From the NCBI GenBank assembly GCA_937880075.1, contig CALFLM010000088.1, forward strand, positions 35,449 through 99,448: a DNA stretch of 64,000 nt. Direction: 5' to 3'. The notes beneath the pieces are model-generated. The model had not been told where the DNA came from, searched no databases, and worked only from the letters and a program-made list of their open reading frames with translations. Origin of the DNA: an uncultured Romboutsia sp. Its GTDB lineage: Bacteria; Bacillota; Clostridia; Peptostreptococcales; Peptostreptococcaceae. Both the position numbers and the translations under genes were made by a program. Of the stretch, positions 1 to 9,258 are shown piece by piece. Within the stretch, counting starts at the first letter, position 1, and each line of letters begins with the position of its first letter.

Positions 1-145
1 TACTAAGACCGGTGTGATGGAAAGCTTCTGGGCTGGTATTGATTTCAATGAGAAGCCAGTACAGAATATCAACGAGAATCATAACCAAAATCCGGTAGAT
101 AGTTATATGTCTAGTATTGCTGCTCAGATGATGGCTTTACGTTAA
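1..145 (+). CDS. 3' end of an unidentified gene upstream of the capsid gene
   Basis: An open frame enters from the left edge (codons from position 2) and stops at TAA 143-145. The visible 47 residues end in SSIAAQMMALR. No family is recognisable from this fragment. In T4-like phages the gene before the major capsid protein encodes a prohead scaffold or protease, so a head-assembly role is possible, but this is inferred only from position. Confidence 0.6.
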   Translation, partial: TKTGVMESFWAGIDFNEKPVQNINENHNQNPVDSYMSSIAAQMMALR

Positions 146-204
146 ATGTCTAAAAAGTGGAGGAACAATTTATTTTTACTAAATTCTAAAAGAAAAGAAT
201 TATA

Positions 205-230
205 ACAAAATCATATTTCTAGTAATAAAC
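205..230 (+). promoter_or_regulatory. Candidate late promoter/leader of the capsid gene
   Basis: The string ACAAAATCATATTTCT begins about 25 nt before the capsid ATG. A close match (ACAAAATCTTATATAT, from 7386) begins about 26 nt before the tail tube ATG, and a looser one precedes the sheath ATG at about 3353. It differs from the TTGAAA-N16-TATATT motif upstream of minus-strand operons, so it may mark virion genes for a different polymerase state. Only three examples are visible. Confidence 0.3.
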
Positions 231-2036
231 ATGTTGATTACAGAAAATCAGAACAAAGCAATGTGGACTAAGATGCTTACTGAGCAGTTCCATGTTGAAG
301 ATAATGAAAAGTTGAATTGGGTATCTGATTATGCCCAAACACACGCAATGTTTGAAGCTAACCTTGGTGCTCATGCAGTAGCAACAGCCACAGGTGTTAG
401 CCCTGTAACAGTTCCAGCTGGTGGTCCTCAGGGTGGTCCTGGTGTTGGTCCTATGTATGCTACTCCAGCTAATACTCTTGGTATGGGTAATATTGCCGCT
501 CCTAGTGGTCCTCATGGTGCTGATGGTCGTGGTAGCTCTACAGCTGGTATCAATCCAGGTGCATTCTTCAATCAGACTCCTGGTAGTGGTGATATTCCAG
601 TTTCTACACTTCCTATGGCTTTGAACGTAGCTTTGATGACTATTGGTCTTGAGCTTGTTCCAACTATTCCTACTAAGGGTCCTTGGGCTCTCTTGAGTTA
701 TATGGACTTCCCTTACGCTGGTGGTAAGATGGGTCGTAGAAATGAAATCGCTGGTCTTGACGGTGTTGGTGCTGGTCGTGAGAACAAACCAATGTACTTC
801 AAGGTATTGCTTCCTGGTACCGCAATTGCCAAGCTCCGTGCTCTTGGTACTTTGGTTGAAGATGTAAAGGTTGATTTCGAAACATCTGCTGGTAAGGTAC
901 AGACATTGTTCAAGGCATTTGGTCGTATGGATGGTGGTCTTCTTGTACAGGTTATCGATTCAAAGAAGGATACCAAGGATATATCTATCAATGAGGCATT
1001 CTCTGGTGATACATTCAAGATGACTATTGACGGTACAGAAGTAGATAATTTGGAAGATGCAGAAAAGGCTGCTGTACAGGTTGACTTTGCTCAGACAATG
1101 GTTGACTTCATCGATGGTTTCGCTAACTTCGCTACTGGTAAGAAGGAACCTATGACACGTGCTGAGAATGAAACTGGTACTGGTAACACTATTGGTCTTC
1201 GTCTATTCTCTAAGTGGATTACAGTAGGTAGTTATGAAGTAACAGGTGCTGTAACTCGTCAGCAACTTCAGGATCTTCCATTGTACGGTGTTAACGCTGT
1301 TTCTAAGATTATGGAAGCAATGCAGAACGAAATCACCCAGTCTATCAACGCTCGTATTCTTGAGCATGTATTCCGTCTTGGTGTTACTAACGCATTGAAC
1401 TTGAAGAACTATCAAGGTGTTGACTTGAACCTCTACATGGGTACAGCTGATAAGGACTTCGCTCAGCTTCCTATGAATATCAAGGAGTACAAAGATATCT
1501 TCGGTAATGATCTTCGTGCTACTTGGGGTACTATCAAGAACTCAGAAGTTAACACATCTGCTGAGAACCTTCATACTCGTCAACGTCGTATCGCTTCTCG
1601 TGTACTTGCAGCATCTAACCTCATCCAGGTAACTAATAGACGTGGTCCAGCTAACTGGGTTGTTACAAATACCCAGGTTGTTACAGCACTTCAAGATTGT
1701 GCTCAGTATGTAGTTGCTCCAATGCAGAATACATTCACACAGTCTGTAACTGCTAATCTCTACAAAGCCGGTACTATTGCAGGTCTTCAGGTTTATGTAG
1801 ATCCTTATATGGATTGGAACGATACTCGTATTTGTGTTGGACGTAAGGGTTCTGGTAACGAACCAGGTGTAGTATTTATGCCTTATATCCTTGCGGACCA
1901 AATGCAGCTCATCGCAGAAGGCACGATGGCACCTAAGATGCTTGTAAATAGCCGTTATGCTATTGCTGATATCGGATTTTTCCCAGAGAAAAGTTATTAC
2001 ACATTTACAGTTTCTTCAGACTTCGGTTTGCTCTAA
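231..2036 (+). CDS. Major capsid protein, T4 gp23-like
   Basis: A 601-residue protein with features of T4 gp23-type capsid proteins (HK97 fold). A conserved block near residues 130-165 contains LVPTIPTKGPWALLSYMDFP. The middle (about 325-390) has the SKWITVGSYEVTGAVTRQQL-type segment followed by NEITQSINARIL. A NRRGPANWVVTN-like stretch lies near residue 470, and the C-terminus forms the P-domain-like end. It is longer than T4 gp23 (521 residues), partly through a Gly/Pro-rich stretch at about residues 62-115 that may be exposed. In T4 the protein is cleaved by the prohead protease; no site was located here. It starts 85 nt after the previous gene and is followed by a strong terminator. Confidence 0.9.
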   Translation: MLITENQNKAMWTKMLTEQFHVEDNEKLNWVSDYAQTHAMFEANLGAHAVATATGVSPVTVPAGGPQGGPGVGPMYATPANTLGMGNIAAPSGPHGADGRGSSTAGINPGAFFNQTPGSGDIPVSTLPMALNVALMTIGLELVPTIPTKGPWALLSYMDFPYAGGKMGRRNEIAGLDGVGAGRENKPMYFKVLLPGTAIAKLRALGTLVEDVKVDFETSAGKVQTLFKAFGRMDGGLLVQVIDSKKDTKDISINEAFSGDTFKMTIDGTEVDNLEDAEKAAVQVDFAQTMVDFIDGFANFATGKKEPMTRAENETGTGNTIGLRLFSKWITVGSYEVTGAVTRQQLQDLPLYGVNAVSKIMEAMQNEITQSINARILEHVFRLGVTNALNLKNYQGVDLNLYMGTADKDFAQLPMNIKEYKDIFGNDLRATWGTIKNSEVNTSAENLHTRQRRIASRVLAASNLIQVTNRRGPANWVVTNTQVVTALQDCAQYVVAPMQNTFTQSVTANLYKAGTIAGLQVYVDPYMDWNDTRICVGRKGSGNEPGVVFMPYILADQMQLIAEGTMAPKMLVNSRYAIADIGFFPEKSYYTFTVSSDFGLL

Positions 2037-2054
2037 TAGTAAATGTAAGCATAG

Positions 2055-2086
2055 AAAAGAGAGATTCCTTAAGGAATCTCTCTTTT
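2055..2086. terminator. Bidirectional terminator after the capsid gene
   Basis: A 32-nt perfect palindrome centred on TTAA (core GAGATTCCTTAAGGAATCTC) has T-runs on the plus strand and A-runs on its other side, so it can terminate in both directions. The stop codon of the convergent endonuclease gene (2069-2071) lies in its loop. Confidence 0.85.
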
Positions 2087-3253
2087 TTCATATAGATCAT
2101 CAATAAATTCCTTTCCTTCTTGTAATGACCAAACTTCTTTAAAATTTAAATTGTTTCGTTTAGCTGTTTCTCTTTTATTTACATCATATATAGTCCAAGT
2201 CTTTATTGCATTTAAATAATATTTATGTCCTGATAATGCTTTTGCCTGCATTTTTTCTAATAAAGCTTTATCTTCAGAATTAGGATTATATGGGTGCTTG
2301 CCGTGTGTCCAAGTACCATTCAACTCTATAAAATAATCTAATTCAGGTATATAGAAATCACATTGCCATGGATATCTTTCTTTATCTTTATATTGTCTTA
2401 TTACTGATGGGAACTTAGACTTTATATATACATACAATTCTTCTTCTGGTTTAGAAGTATTGAATGTATTATTCTTTTTCATAGTATTGTATTTCTTTTC
2501 TAATATTTTATCTTTTATAATTTTATATTCTTCCGTCTTTGGAAATGAAATAACGCCATATTTTTCTAACATTCCCTTTTTCATGTTCGACTTAAATTTT
2601 TCTTTAAATTCATCTGATTTCCATATTGAATCCATATAATGTTTATATTCTTCGGATTTAACATACCATTCAATACCGTATTTCTTTATAAATCCATCTA
2701 TAATTTTATTTTTGAATTCCTCTGAATGCCATATATTTTTCATTTTTTCTTTAAATTTATCCGTTTGAAAAAATGAAACTTTTCCAAAGCTTTTTATTCT
2801 TCCTTCTTTACCTTTATAACTTTCTACAACGGAATTAGCACCATATCTTTTTTGACAAGTTTGTTTTATTCTTTCTTGTGATTCTGGATTCCTAGAATTA
2901 TGTGTATATCCAGTTCTTTTAAAATATGTTTGATTTGCTTTTATGTGTGTTTCCTCATTTCTTGCTCTACAACTATTGCAACAATATTTTGAAAACATTT
3001 TCTTTTGCTTCCCAATAAAATTTACTGATTTACCACATGTTGGGCATTTAGGTTTTTCTTCTATTCCTAATTTTATTCTTTGTATAGTTTCTCTAAATGA
3101 ATCAGAGTCTTTATATCTACTTAATAAATATTCTGAAATATTTGGATGTTTTGAAATAAAATTTACCCTAATTACCCTGTTTCCATTCCAAAACACCTTA
3201 TTAATCAAACTATCATGCCTACTTCTGTATTCTTTATCTTTTGTATCTTTCAT
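2069..3253 (-). CDS. Putative Vsr/EDxHD-type homing endonuclease (copy 1)
   Basis: A 394-residue protein of a family present five times in this window. The N-terminal quarter has a zinc-finger-like CPTCGK...CCNSC. The middle has spaced KYG motifs (KRYGANS, KKYGIEW, EKYGVIS), probably DNA-binding repeats. The C-terminal nuclease domain has PEEELY, then CDFYIPELDYFIELNG, then WTHGKHPYNPN and a final acidic patch. This pattern fits the PD-(D/E)XK fold of Vsr-related homing endonucleases such as I-Bth0305I (EDxHD family). It is free-standing, convergent to the capsid gene and inserted between capsid and sheath genes. The endonuclease call is from motifs; target and activity are unknown. Confidence 0.7.
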   Translation of the reverse strand: MKDTKDKEYRSRHDSLINKVFWNGNRVIRVNFISKHPNISEYLLSRYKDSDSFRETIQRIKLGIEEKPKCPTCGKSVNFIGKQKKMFSKYCCNSCRARNEETHIKANQTYFKRTGYTHNSRNPESQERIKQTCQKRYGANSVVESYKGKEGRIKSFGKVSFFQTDKFKEKMKNIWHSEEFKNKIIDGFIKKYGIEWYVKSEEYKHYMDSIWKSDEFKEKFKSNMKKGMLEKYGVISFPKTEEYKIIKDKILEKKYNTMKKNNTFNTSKPEEELYVYIKSKFPSVIRQYKDKERYPWQCDFYIPELDYFIELNGTWTHGKHPYNPNSEDKALLEKMQAKALSGHKYYLNAIKTWTIYDVNKRETAKRNNLNFKEVWSLQEGKEFIDDLYEKREIP

Positions 3254-3380
3254 ATAAAATATTAATAGTCAAATATTAAAAATAATTCAAAATCATATTT
3301 GACTATATCCAATTTACATAAATTATTTTTAATCAACAAATTGATAAATTTGACAAATACATTTTAAGTAAAATATAAAC

Positions 3381-6300
3381 ATGGCAATCCCAGTATATTT
3401 ACAGAACTTTAAGCATGCTGGCCTGTACAGAGTTGTTTTTGACAAATCAACTGTATTGAGTCAGGATACAAATGTTCTTCGTTTACTTGTTGGATATTCT
3501 GATAAGGGTCCATTTAACATTCCTACTTATATCCAAAGTGCTGCTGATTTTATCGCTATGTACGGTAATATCAACAAGACACAAGAGCGTCGTGGTAATT
3601 TCTTCCACCGTACTGCTTTACAGATGTTGAGTGTATCTCCTATTCTTTGTTTGAACTTGAAGAAGTTTGATACAGAAAATGTTACAGGTGCTCAAATCAA
3701 TACTAACTTCAATGCGAAGGATACTATTGATACAGTACAGATCCCTGTGGCAGATGTTTACGATACTACTCGTTTCTGGTCATTAGACCCAGAAAAGCTT
3801 AATGAAGTACGTGGGTCAGAATATATCAATATCGCTACTACCGATGTAAAAGCTAATTCTGGTACTTTCTTCATTCGTAAGGCTTCTGGTAGCAAAGTAA
3901 GTTCTTACAATGTTACAGTAAGTGATTGGTATAAGGATGCAGGTGAAACCGTTCCTGAATTCCTTGAAGGTTATGAAAATGAACTTATGTCTGCATTCTT
4001 CGCCGAGGTTTATGTATTCAGTGGTAAGTTTACAGCTGATCAAGTTCTTGCTTCTGAAACTTTAAAGAATTACTTTATTGTAGATAAGAACGGTAAATTG
4101 AAACTTCGTCAATATGTAAAGGACAGTTTTGGCGACTATAACGATACTCTTGACTATCTCTTTGAAGATGAGACAAGTGGTGCTATTGGCCATTATGTTG
4201 GTTGTTTGATTCCATATTTCAAGGATAAGAATGGCAACTACGCTTCTCTTGATATCATATTCAATCTTGATTCTGATGCACACCACATGATGATGAGCTT
4301 CAATGAAGATATGCTTTATGAATATGGTACTGCTAATATTGACATGTCGGGTGCTCGTTGGATCTCTACTTCAGATTCTACTCCTTATGACAATACCCAT
4401 GTAGAAAGCGATGGTTCTGATGTTGGTCACAGCCGTGCTAAGATTTACAAGCAATATGGTACTAGCATTGTTTGTATCGACAGACTTTGGAAGGGTACTG
4501 CTTTAACATCACTTCTTGGTAATGTTGATGCTCCGGTTGTTTCTGCTAAGACGCATTTCCGTACAAACATCTGGTCAGATGAAGATACTATCAAGCATCC
4601 TCTTTCTTGGGAAAATGTAAAGAAGATCAGTGGTAACTTGTATGTTCAGTCTTGGACTGATACTGCTATTACTTTAGGAGCTGTTGGTTCATCTAAGCAT
4701 ATTACTATCGACTTACTTATGATTAGTAAACCAAATGTAAACTATATTCTTTACGAACTTGGTGCTGCTTACAAGAAGACGGTTGATGGCGTAACTTCTT
4801 ATGTTCCGTTTGAGTCAGGTCTTGGTACAGTTTACAAATCAGCTGATGCTTATGACAAGCCAGAGAATATCAATGGTCCTAAGAAGGTAATCACTTCACT
4901 TTCTAGAGATTTAGATAGTACAGATGATGCTATGGTAATCTTAAGTTCTGAAGTTGTTAAGTGTAATATCGAAGATGTTTACATTACTACAAAGACCGAA
5001 TATCTGAACCCGGATACATTGATAGATGACCATAATAAATATGCTTCTTGGAATGTATATGGTCCATCTGTTACATTCATCCCATTGAATGAAAATTGGA
5101 CTTTGACAGCTGATGTATACGATGAAACGGATGAAGATGCAGTACATACATATCATTTAACAGCTCCTGCTACAGCTGATACCACTGTTCTTGCTATGCT
5201 TCAGAAGGGTGATCAGTTCTTAGCTGTAGATGGTAAGATTGATATGGATGGTGATGGTGACTATTCTGATGAGGTAAATAATGGTTATTATGACCTTTGT
5301 TATGTTCAGGAAACAGAAACCATTACTGATGAATATGGTAATCCTAAAACATACTCTATCAAGTTCACCGGTAATATTGCTACTTATGAAGGTGCTAGCA
5401 AATCTGACAAGGACGTAACTATTTCTAATGGTGAATATAAGTTGCTTGGTACAGAAGAACAGAAAGAATATAAACCTAAGAACTGGGCAGTTACTTACAA
5501 TCATGTGGGACCTAGAACTTTGACGGCTGAAGCTTATGCAGTTGCTACAAACAAGGAAGGATTCAATCCATCAGGTATAGTATTCTCTAAGCAAGTTACA
5601 GCTGTAGAATACATGATGTTGAATGCCACTGCACGTAACATGTGTACTAGAAATTATCATTACCATAAGATTGCCACATCAGATCCAAATAAGGATAATA
5701 TAACAGGTGCAGAATATAAAACAAAGAGTGAAAGTGAAAAGAAAGACTATAAATATGTAGAACTTGATTCTTATACATTCATCTATGATGATATCAAACA
5801 AGTATATTCATCTGATGCTGGTCTTAAGAGACCGGTTCAAGTAACAACCTCTGCTGGAACATTATATATTGATGCAACTTCTAATCCTGATTTAAAAGTA
5901 GATGAAGCTGGAAAGATTACCGCAAATACAACTGCTTTGAAACATGATGGTACTGATAAAATTGGTTATTATGTAGCAATGTATACAAATCCTGCATTTA
6001 ATTATGGACAAGAGGTAATTATGCTTACTGATGCAGAATATCAAAAGATCAAGCCAATTTCTGAAGATAAATATAATGGTCTTTCTACTTCAGATAAGAC
6101 TGCATATAATAGTACAACAGCTAATTATACAGAAAATGGTGATGTATCAAAGAATGGTCATTATTTGATTGGCTACTCCACTTTAGTAGCTAATACCAAT
6201 GAATGGATTAAGAAAGCTGCACAAAATGCAACAACTTATGGTAAATATCTTGTTCGTATTGAAAATGGCTTGAACCAAGAAATTGGTACTATGGAACCTG

Positions 6301-7340
6301 TATACTTGAAGGGTTATACCTATGAACATCCAAAGCCAGATGGGGTTGGTCAACGTGCTAAGCTTGAATGGCAGAACTTCCAGTTGTCAGCTTTGACTGA
6401 ATACAAAGGTCTTCTTACTGGTCTTTTGAATAAGTCAGAAATTGACTTCAGATATGTTATCGATGGTTTCGAAACTTATGTTGATGCAGGTGCTAAGAAG
6501 GTACTTTCTTATCTTGCTAAGCAGAAGCAAAATGCATTCGCCATTCTTAACTTCCCTTCTGTTAAGACATTTGTAAAGTGCCCATACAGTTCATTTACTG
6601 ATGCCAAGGGAGTATTCAATGTACAATATGTAGTTGATGGATTCAATAAGAAGAAAGCTCATACAACAGCATTCTCTCTTCCATCAAATGATGAAGGTGC
6701 TAGCTTTGCAGCTTTCTATACTCCATTAAAGCTTTCTGATGGTACTATTGATTCTGTTGTTCCATCTGCAGGTCTTGTATCTAACTTGTTTATGGAGAAG
6801 TACAATTCACGTCTTCCTTATGAAATTGTAGCTGGTCCTAACTATGGTGCAATGTCAGTATCTGGTCTTGTTGGTCCTGATTACAATTATAGTAGTGATG
6901 AACTCAACATAATTGAGCCTTTTGGTGTAAACTGTATGGTATACCGCCCAAGCTTTGGAACATTCATAAATGCTAACCAAACCGCTAAGCAGACACCTAA
7001 GTCAGCATTGAGTTCTGTTAACGTTCGTGAGTTGGTTATCTACATTATGGATGAAGTTGAGAAGATTCTTCAGTCTTATCAGTGGGAGTTCAACAACCAG
7101 ACTGTACGTAATAAGATTAAGGATCGTGCTGATTCTATCTGTGCTAGAGTTCAGGCTAATGGTGGTATTCAAGCTTACTTGAATGTCATGGATGACTCTA
7201 ACAACACACCTGATATTATTGATAATGAGATGGCTATCTTGTCTACTCATATCGAACCAGGTCGTGGAATGGGTAAGATGGTACATGAGTTGACTCTGTA
7301 TCGTACGGGTCAGATGAATTCTACTATTCTTGGAGAATAA
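3381..7340 (+). CDS. Tail sheath protein, T4 gp18-like, with a large insertion
   Basis: A 1319-residue contractile tail sheath subunit, about twice T4 gp18 (659). The N-terminus has the sheath pattern LLVGYSDKGPFNIPTYIQ followed by a F..MYG segment. The C-terminus (about 1200-1319) has VNVRELVIYIMDEVEKILQS, an NNTPDIIDN strand and THIEPGRGM, matching the conserved gp18 C-terminal domain that forms the sheath mesh. The extra length lies in the middle (about 450-1000) and includes a DxDxDG-type calcium-binding-like loop (D621 to E631) and Lys/Tyr-rich stretches such as SEKKDYKYVE and LSTSDKTAYN. The middle is probably an exposed decoration on the sheath. It is followed by a palindromic terminator and then the tube gene. 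Confidence 0.9.
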   Translation: MAIPVYLQNFKHAGLYRVVFDKSTVLSQDTNVLRLLVGYSDKGPFNIPTYIQSAADFIAMYGNINKTQERRGNFFHRTALQMLSVSPILCLNLKKFDTENVTGAQINTNFNAKDTIDTVQIPVADVYDTTRFWSLDPEKLNEVRGSEYINIATTDVKANSGTFFIRKASGSKVSSYNVTVSDWYKDAGETVPEFLEGYENELMSAFFAEVYVFSGKFTADQVLASETLKNYFIVDKNGKLKLRQYVKDSFGDYNDTLDYLFEDETSGAIGHYVGCLIPYFKDKNGNYASLDIIFNLDSDAHHMMMSFNEDMLYEYGTANIDMSGARWISTSDSTPYDNTHVESDGSDVGHSRAKIYKQYGTSIVCIDRLWKGTALTSLLGNVDAPVVSAKTHFRTNIWSDEDTIKHPLSWENVKKISGNLYVQSWTDTAITLGAVGSSKHITIDLLMISKPNVNYILYELGAAYKKTVDGVTSYVPFESGLGTVYKSADAYDKPENINGPKKVITSLSRDLDSTDDAMVILSSEVVKCNIEDVYITTKTEYLNPDTLIDDHNKYASWNVYGPSVTFIPLNENWTLTADVYDETDEDAVHTYHLTAPATADTTVLAMLQKGDQFLAVDGKIDMDGDGDYSDEVNNGYYDLCYVQETETITDEYGNPKTYSIKFTGNIATYEGASKSDKDVTISNGEYKLLGTEEQKEYKPKNWAVTYNHVGPRTLTAEAYAVATNKEGFNPSGIVFSKQVTAVEYMMLNATARNMCTRNYHYHKIATSDPNKDNITGAEYKTKSESEKKDYKYVELDSYTFIYDDIKQVYSSDAGLKRPVQVTTSAGTLYIDATSNPDLKVDEAGKITANTTALKHDGTDKIGYYVAMYTNPAFNYGQEVIMLTDAEYQKIKPISEDKYNGLSTSDKTAYNSTTANYTENGDVSKNGHYLIGYSTLVANTNEWIKKAAQNATTYGKYLVRIENGLNQEIGTMEPVYLKGYTYEHPKPDGVGQRAKLEWQNFQLSALTEYKGLLTGLLNKSEIDFRYVIDGFETYVDAGAKKVLSYLAKQKQNAFAILNFPSVKTFVKCPYSSFTDAKGVFNVQYVVDGFNKKKAHTTAFSLPSNDEGASFAAFYTPLKLSDGTIDSVVPSAGLVSNLFMEKYNSRLPYEIVAGPNYGAMSVSGLVGPDYNYSSDELNIIEPFGVNCMVYRPSFGTFINANQTAKQTPKSALSSVNVRELVIYIMDEVEKILQSYQWEFNNQTVRNKIKDRADSICARVQANGGIQAYLNVMDDSNNTPDIIDNEMAILSTHIEPGRGMGKMVHELTLYRTGQMNSTILGE

Positions 7341-7346
7341 ACAAAT

Positions 7347-7370
7347 GAGAGAGTTCTTAAGAACTCTCTC
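7347..7370. terminator. Palindromic terminator-like hairpin after the sheath gene
   Basis: A 24-nt perfect palindrome centred on TTAA (half GAGAGAGTTCTT). There is no strong U-run, so termination may be partial, allowing read-through into the tube gene. The TTAA centre is shared with four other terminators in the window. Confidence 0.65.
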
Positions 7371-7412
7371 CATTTATAGAAAATAACAAAATCTTATATA
7401 TAAGAAAGTTTT

Positions 7413-8096
7413 ATGCAGAAAATAACAGAAAATAAGCCTAACATTTATTGGGGTGGATCAGTTGCTGCAACTACAGGTGATTTTGCTTCTCGTGGCCATG
7501 ATGGCAAGACACATCTTCCTCATTTGATGAATACTAAGGCTGGTGCTAATCGTCATGATCCAATGAACCGTGCAGTGTTTGAGGTATCATTTACACTTCC
7601 TACACAATTGCAAGGTATGTTTGGTGCTGATGCTGCTACCATGACAGAACAAGTTACGGATGTTGCTGGTTTGGATGCATTACAAAAGACAGTACAAGCT
7701 GGTTCACAGAAATTCTTTGGTGTTGATGTGAGCTTCTTGAACCCAACATTGGATAACACTTACGCTGAAGTTACAGTAAACTTCAATTTGAATATTCGTT
7801 CTAAGTCAGATGCTTGGTTGCTCCGTATATTCAAGGCTTGGGAAAAACTTGGTTATGACCTTGCTGATGGTACTCGTACATTGAAAGCTGACTATGTTGC
7901 TGATGTAATGAGAATTGCAGAAGCTAATCGCGATGGTACTATCTATCGTGCTTATGTATTCCATGACACCATGATTACAAATGTAACAGGTCTTGATACA
8001 TTAAACTACACTGATAATGAACCTGGTAAGCTTAGTGTAACATTTAGGAGTGACTTCTGGGATGAAGACTTAAGTACCGGTGAATCAAGCAACTAA
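7413..8096 (+). CDS. Tail tube protein, T4 gp19-like
   Basis: A 227-residue protein directly after the sheath gene, as in T4-like phages. The C-terminal part carries the tube signature: FHDTMITNVTGLDTLNY followed by KLSVTFRSDFWDED, comparable to the end of gp19 with its ...TFEVTLALDYWE ending. The middle segment (VTVNFNLNIRSKSDAWLLRI) gives the long beta strand and helix of the tube fold. It should polymerise into the inner tube through which DNA passes. T4 gp19 is 163 residues; the extra N-terminal 50-60 residues are of unknown role. Confidence 0.85.
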   Translation: MQKITENKPNIYWGGSVAATTGDFASRGHDGKTHLPHLMNTKAGANRHDPMNRAVFEVSFTLPTQLQGMFGADAATMTEQVTDVAGLDALQKTVQAGSQKFFGVDVSFLNPTLDNTYAEVTVNFNLNIRSKSDAWLLRIFKAWEKLGYDLADGTRTLKADYVADVMRIAEANRDGTIYRAYVFHDTMITNVTGLDTLNYTDNEPGKLSVTFRSDFWDEDLSTGESSN

Positions 8097-8121
8097 ATTA
8101 AAAAGTTGAAATAATTAATAT

Positions 8122-8160
8122 AAAGTGTCTATTTTATTCATATATAAGATAGACACTTTT
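8122..8160 (+). terminator. Terminator after the tail tube gene
   Basis: An 11-bp stem (AAAGTGTCTAT pairing with ATAGACACTTT) with a short AT loop, followed by T residues. It separates the virion genes from the endonuclease gene starting at 8176. Confidence 0.8.
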
Positions 8161-8175
8161 ATTGTATAATTTCAA

Positions 8176-9246
8176 ATGACAGATAATTTAATAATCAAAA
8201 TCGTATATTCAAAATCAAAACCAAGTACACATTATATTAGAAATAAAGATAAATATCCAAATATCACTAATTATATTATCAATAGATATAAAGATAGTAA
8301 AACATTTAGAGAATCTTTAGATCGTATGAAATTTGGAATAGAAGAAAGACCTGTTTGTAAATATTGTAATAAAGAAACAGTATATAGATGCCTTGGAAAT
8401 TATGCCCCATATTGCTCTAGGAAATGTGCAAATAATGCAAATTTAGAAAGAAGAAAAGAAACTTGTTTATTAAAATATGGGGTTGACAATCCTGCAAAAT
8501 CTGAAAAGGTAAAAGAAAAGGGAAGACAAACTTGTTTGAATAAATATGGAGTTATAAATGCTGGATGGGCACCTGAGGTAAGAGAAAAAATAAAGAAAAC
8601 TAATCAAGAAAGATATGGTGTTGATATGCCATTACAATCTAAAGAAATATTAGATAAAACAAAAGAAACATCTAAAGAAAAGTTTGGTACAGAATATTAT
8701 ATGAGAACTAAAGAATTTAGGGAAATTTCAAAAGAAATTTTCTTAGATAAATATGGATATGAATGTGCAATGAAATCACCAATAGTTAAGAAAAAATTAT
8801 CAAATAAATTAAATACAGAAGAAGTAAGGCAAAAAATATATGAAACAAAGAAAAAGAATCACTCATTTAATACTTCAAAACCAGAAGAAGATCTTTTCTT
8901 ATATATAAAATCTAAATTTACAACAGTAAAAAGACAATATCATTGTAAAAGATACCCTTATAATTGTGATTTTTATATACCAGAATTAGATTATTTTATT
9001 GAGTTACAAGGTTATTATACTCATAACACACACCCATACAATCCAAATTCTGTATTAGATCAAGTATTAGTAGAAAGATATAAAGAAAGATATGGGTCTA
9101 AATGTCAAGCAATTACTATTTGGACAATTAAAGATCCAGAAAAAAGAGATTGTGCTAAGCGCAACCATTTAAATTTTAAAGAAGTTTGGTCATTAGAAGA
9201 AGGAAAAACGTTCATAGATTTTCTATATTCTAAATATCACAAATAA
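8176..9246 (+). CDS. Putative Vsr/EDxHD-type homing endonuclease (copy 2)
   Basis: A 356-residue paralogue of the gene at 2069-3253. It has CKYCNK...CSRKC (zinc-finger-like), four KYG repeats (LKYGVDN, NKYGVIN, ERYGVDM, DKYGYEC) and the nuclease segment PEEDLF, CDFYIPELDYFIELQG, THNTHPYNPNS. It lies right after the tube terminator and 12 nt before the methyltransferase-like gene, on the same strand, so it may share a transcript with the next two genes. The call is from family motifs; no intron or intein is associated. Confidence 0.7.
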   Translation: MTDNLIIKIVYSKSKPSTHYIRNKDKYPNITNYIINRYKDSKTFRESLDRMKFGIEERPVCKYCNKETVYRCLGNYAPYCSRKCANNANLERRKETCLLKYGVDNPAKSEKVKEKGRQTCLNKYGVINAGWAPEVREKIKKTNQERYGVDMPLQSKEILDKTKETSKEKFGTEYYMRTKEFREISKEIFLDKYGYECAMKSPIVKKKLSNKLNTEEVRQKIYETKKKNHSFNTSKPEEDLFLYIKSKFTTVKRQYHCKRYPYNCDFYIPELDYFIELQGYYTHNTHPYNPNSVLDQVLVERYKERYGSKCQAITIWTIKDPEKRDCAKRNHLNFKEVWSLEEGKTFIDFLYSKYHK

Positions 9247-9258
9247 TAAAACACAAAT

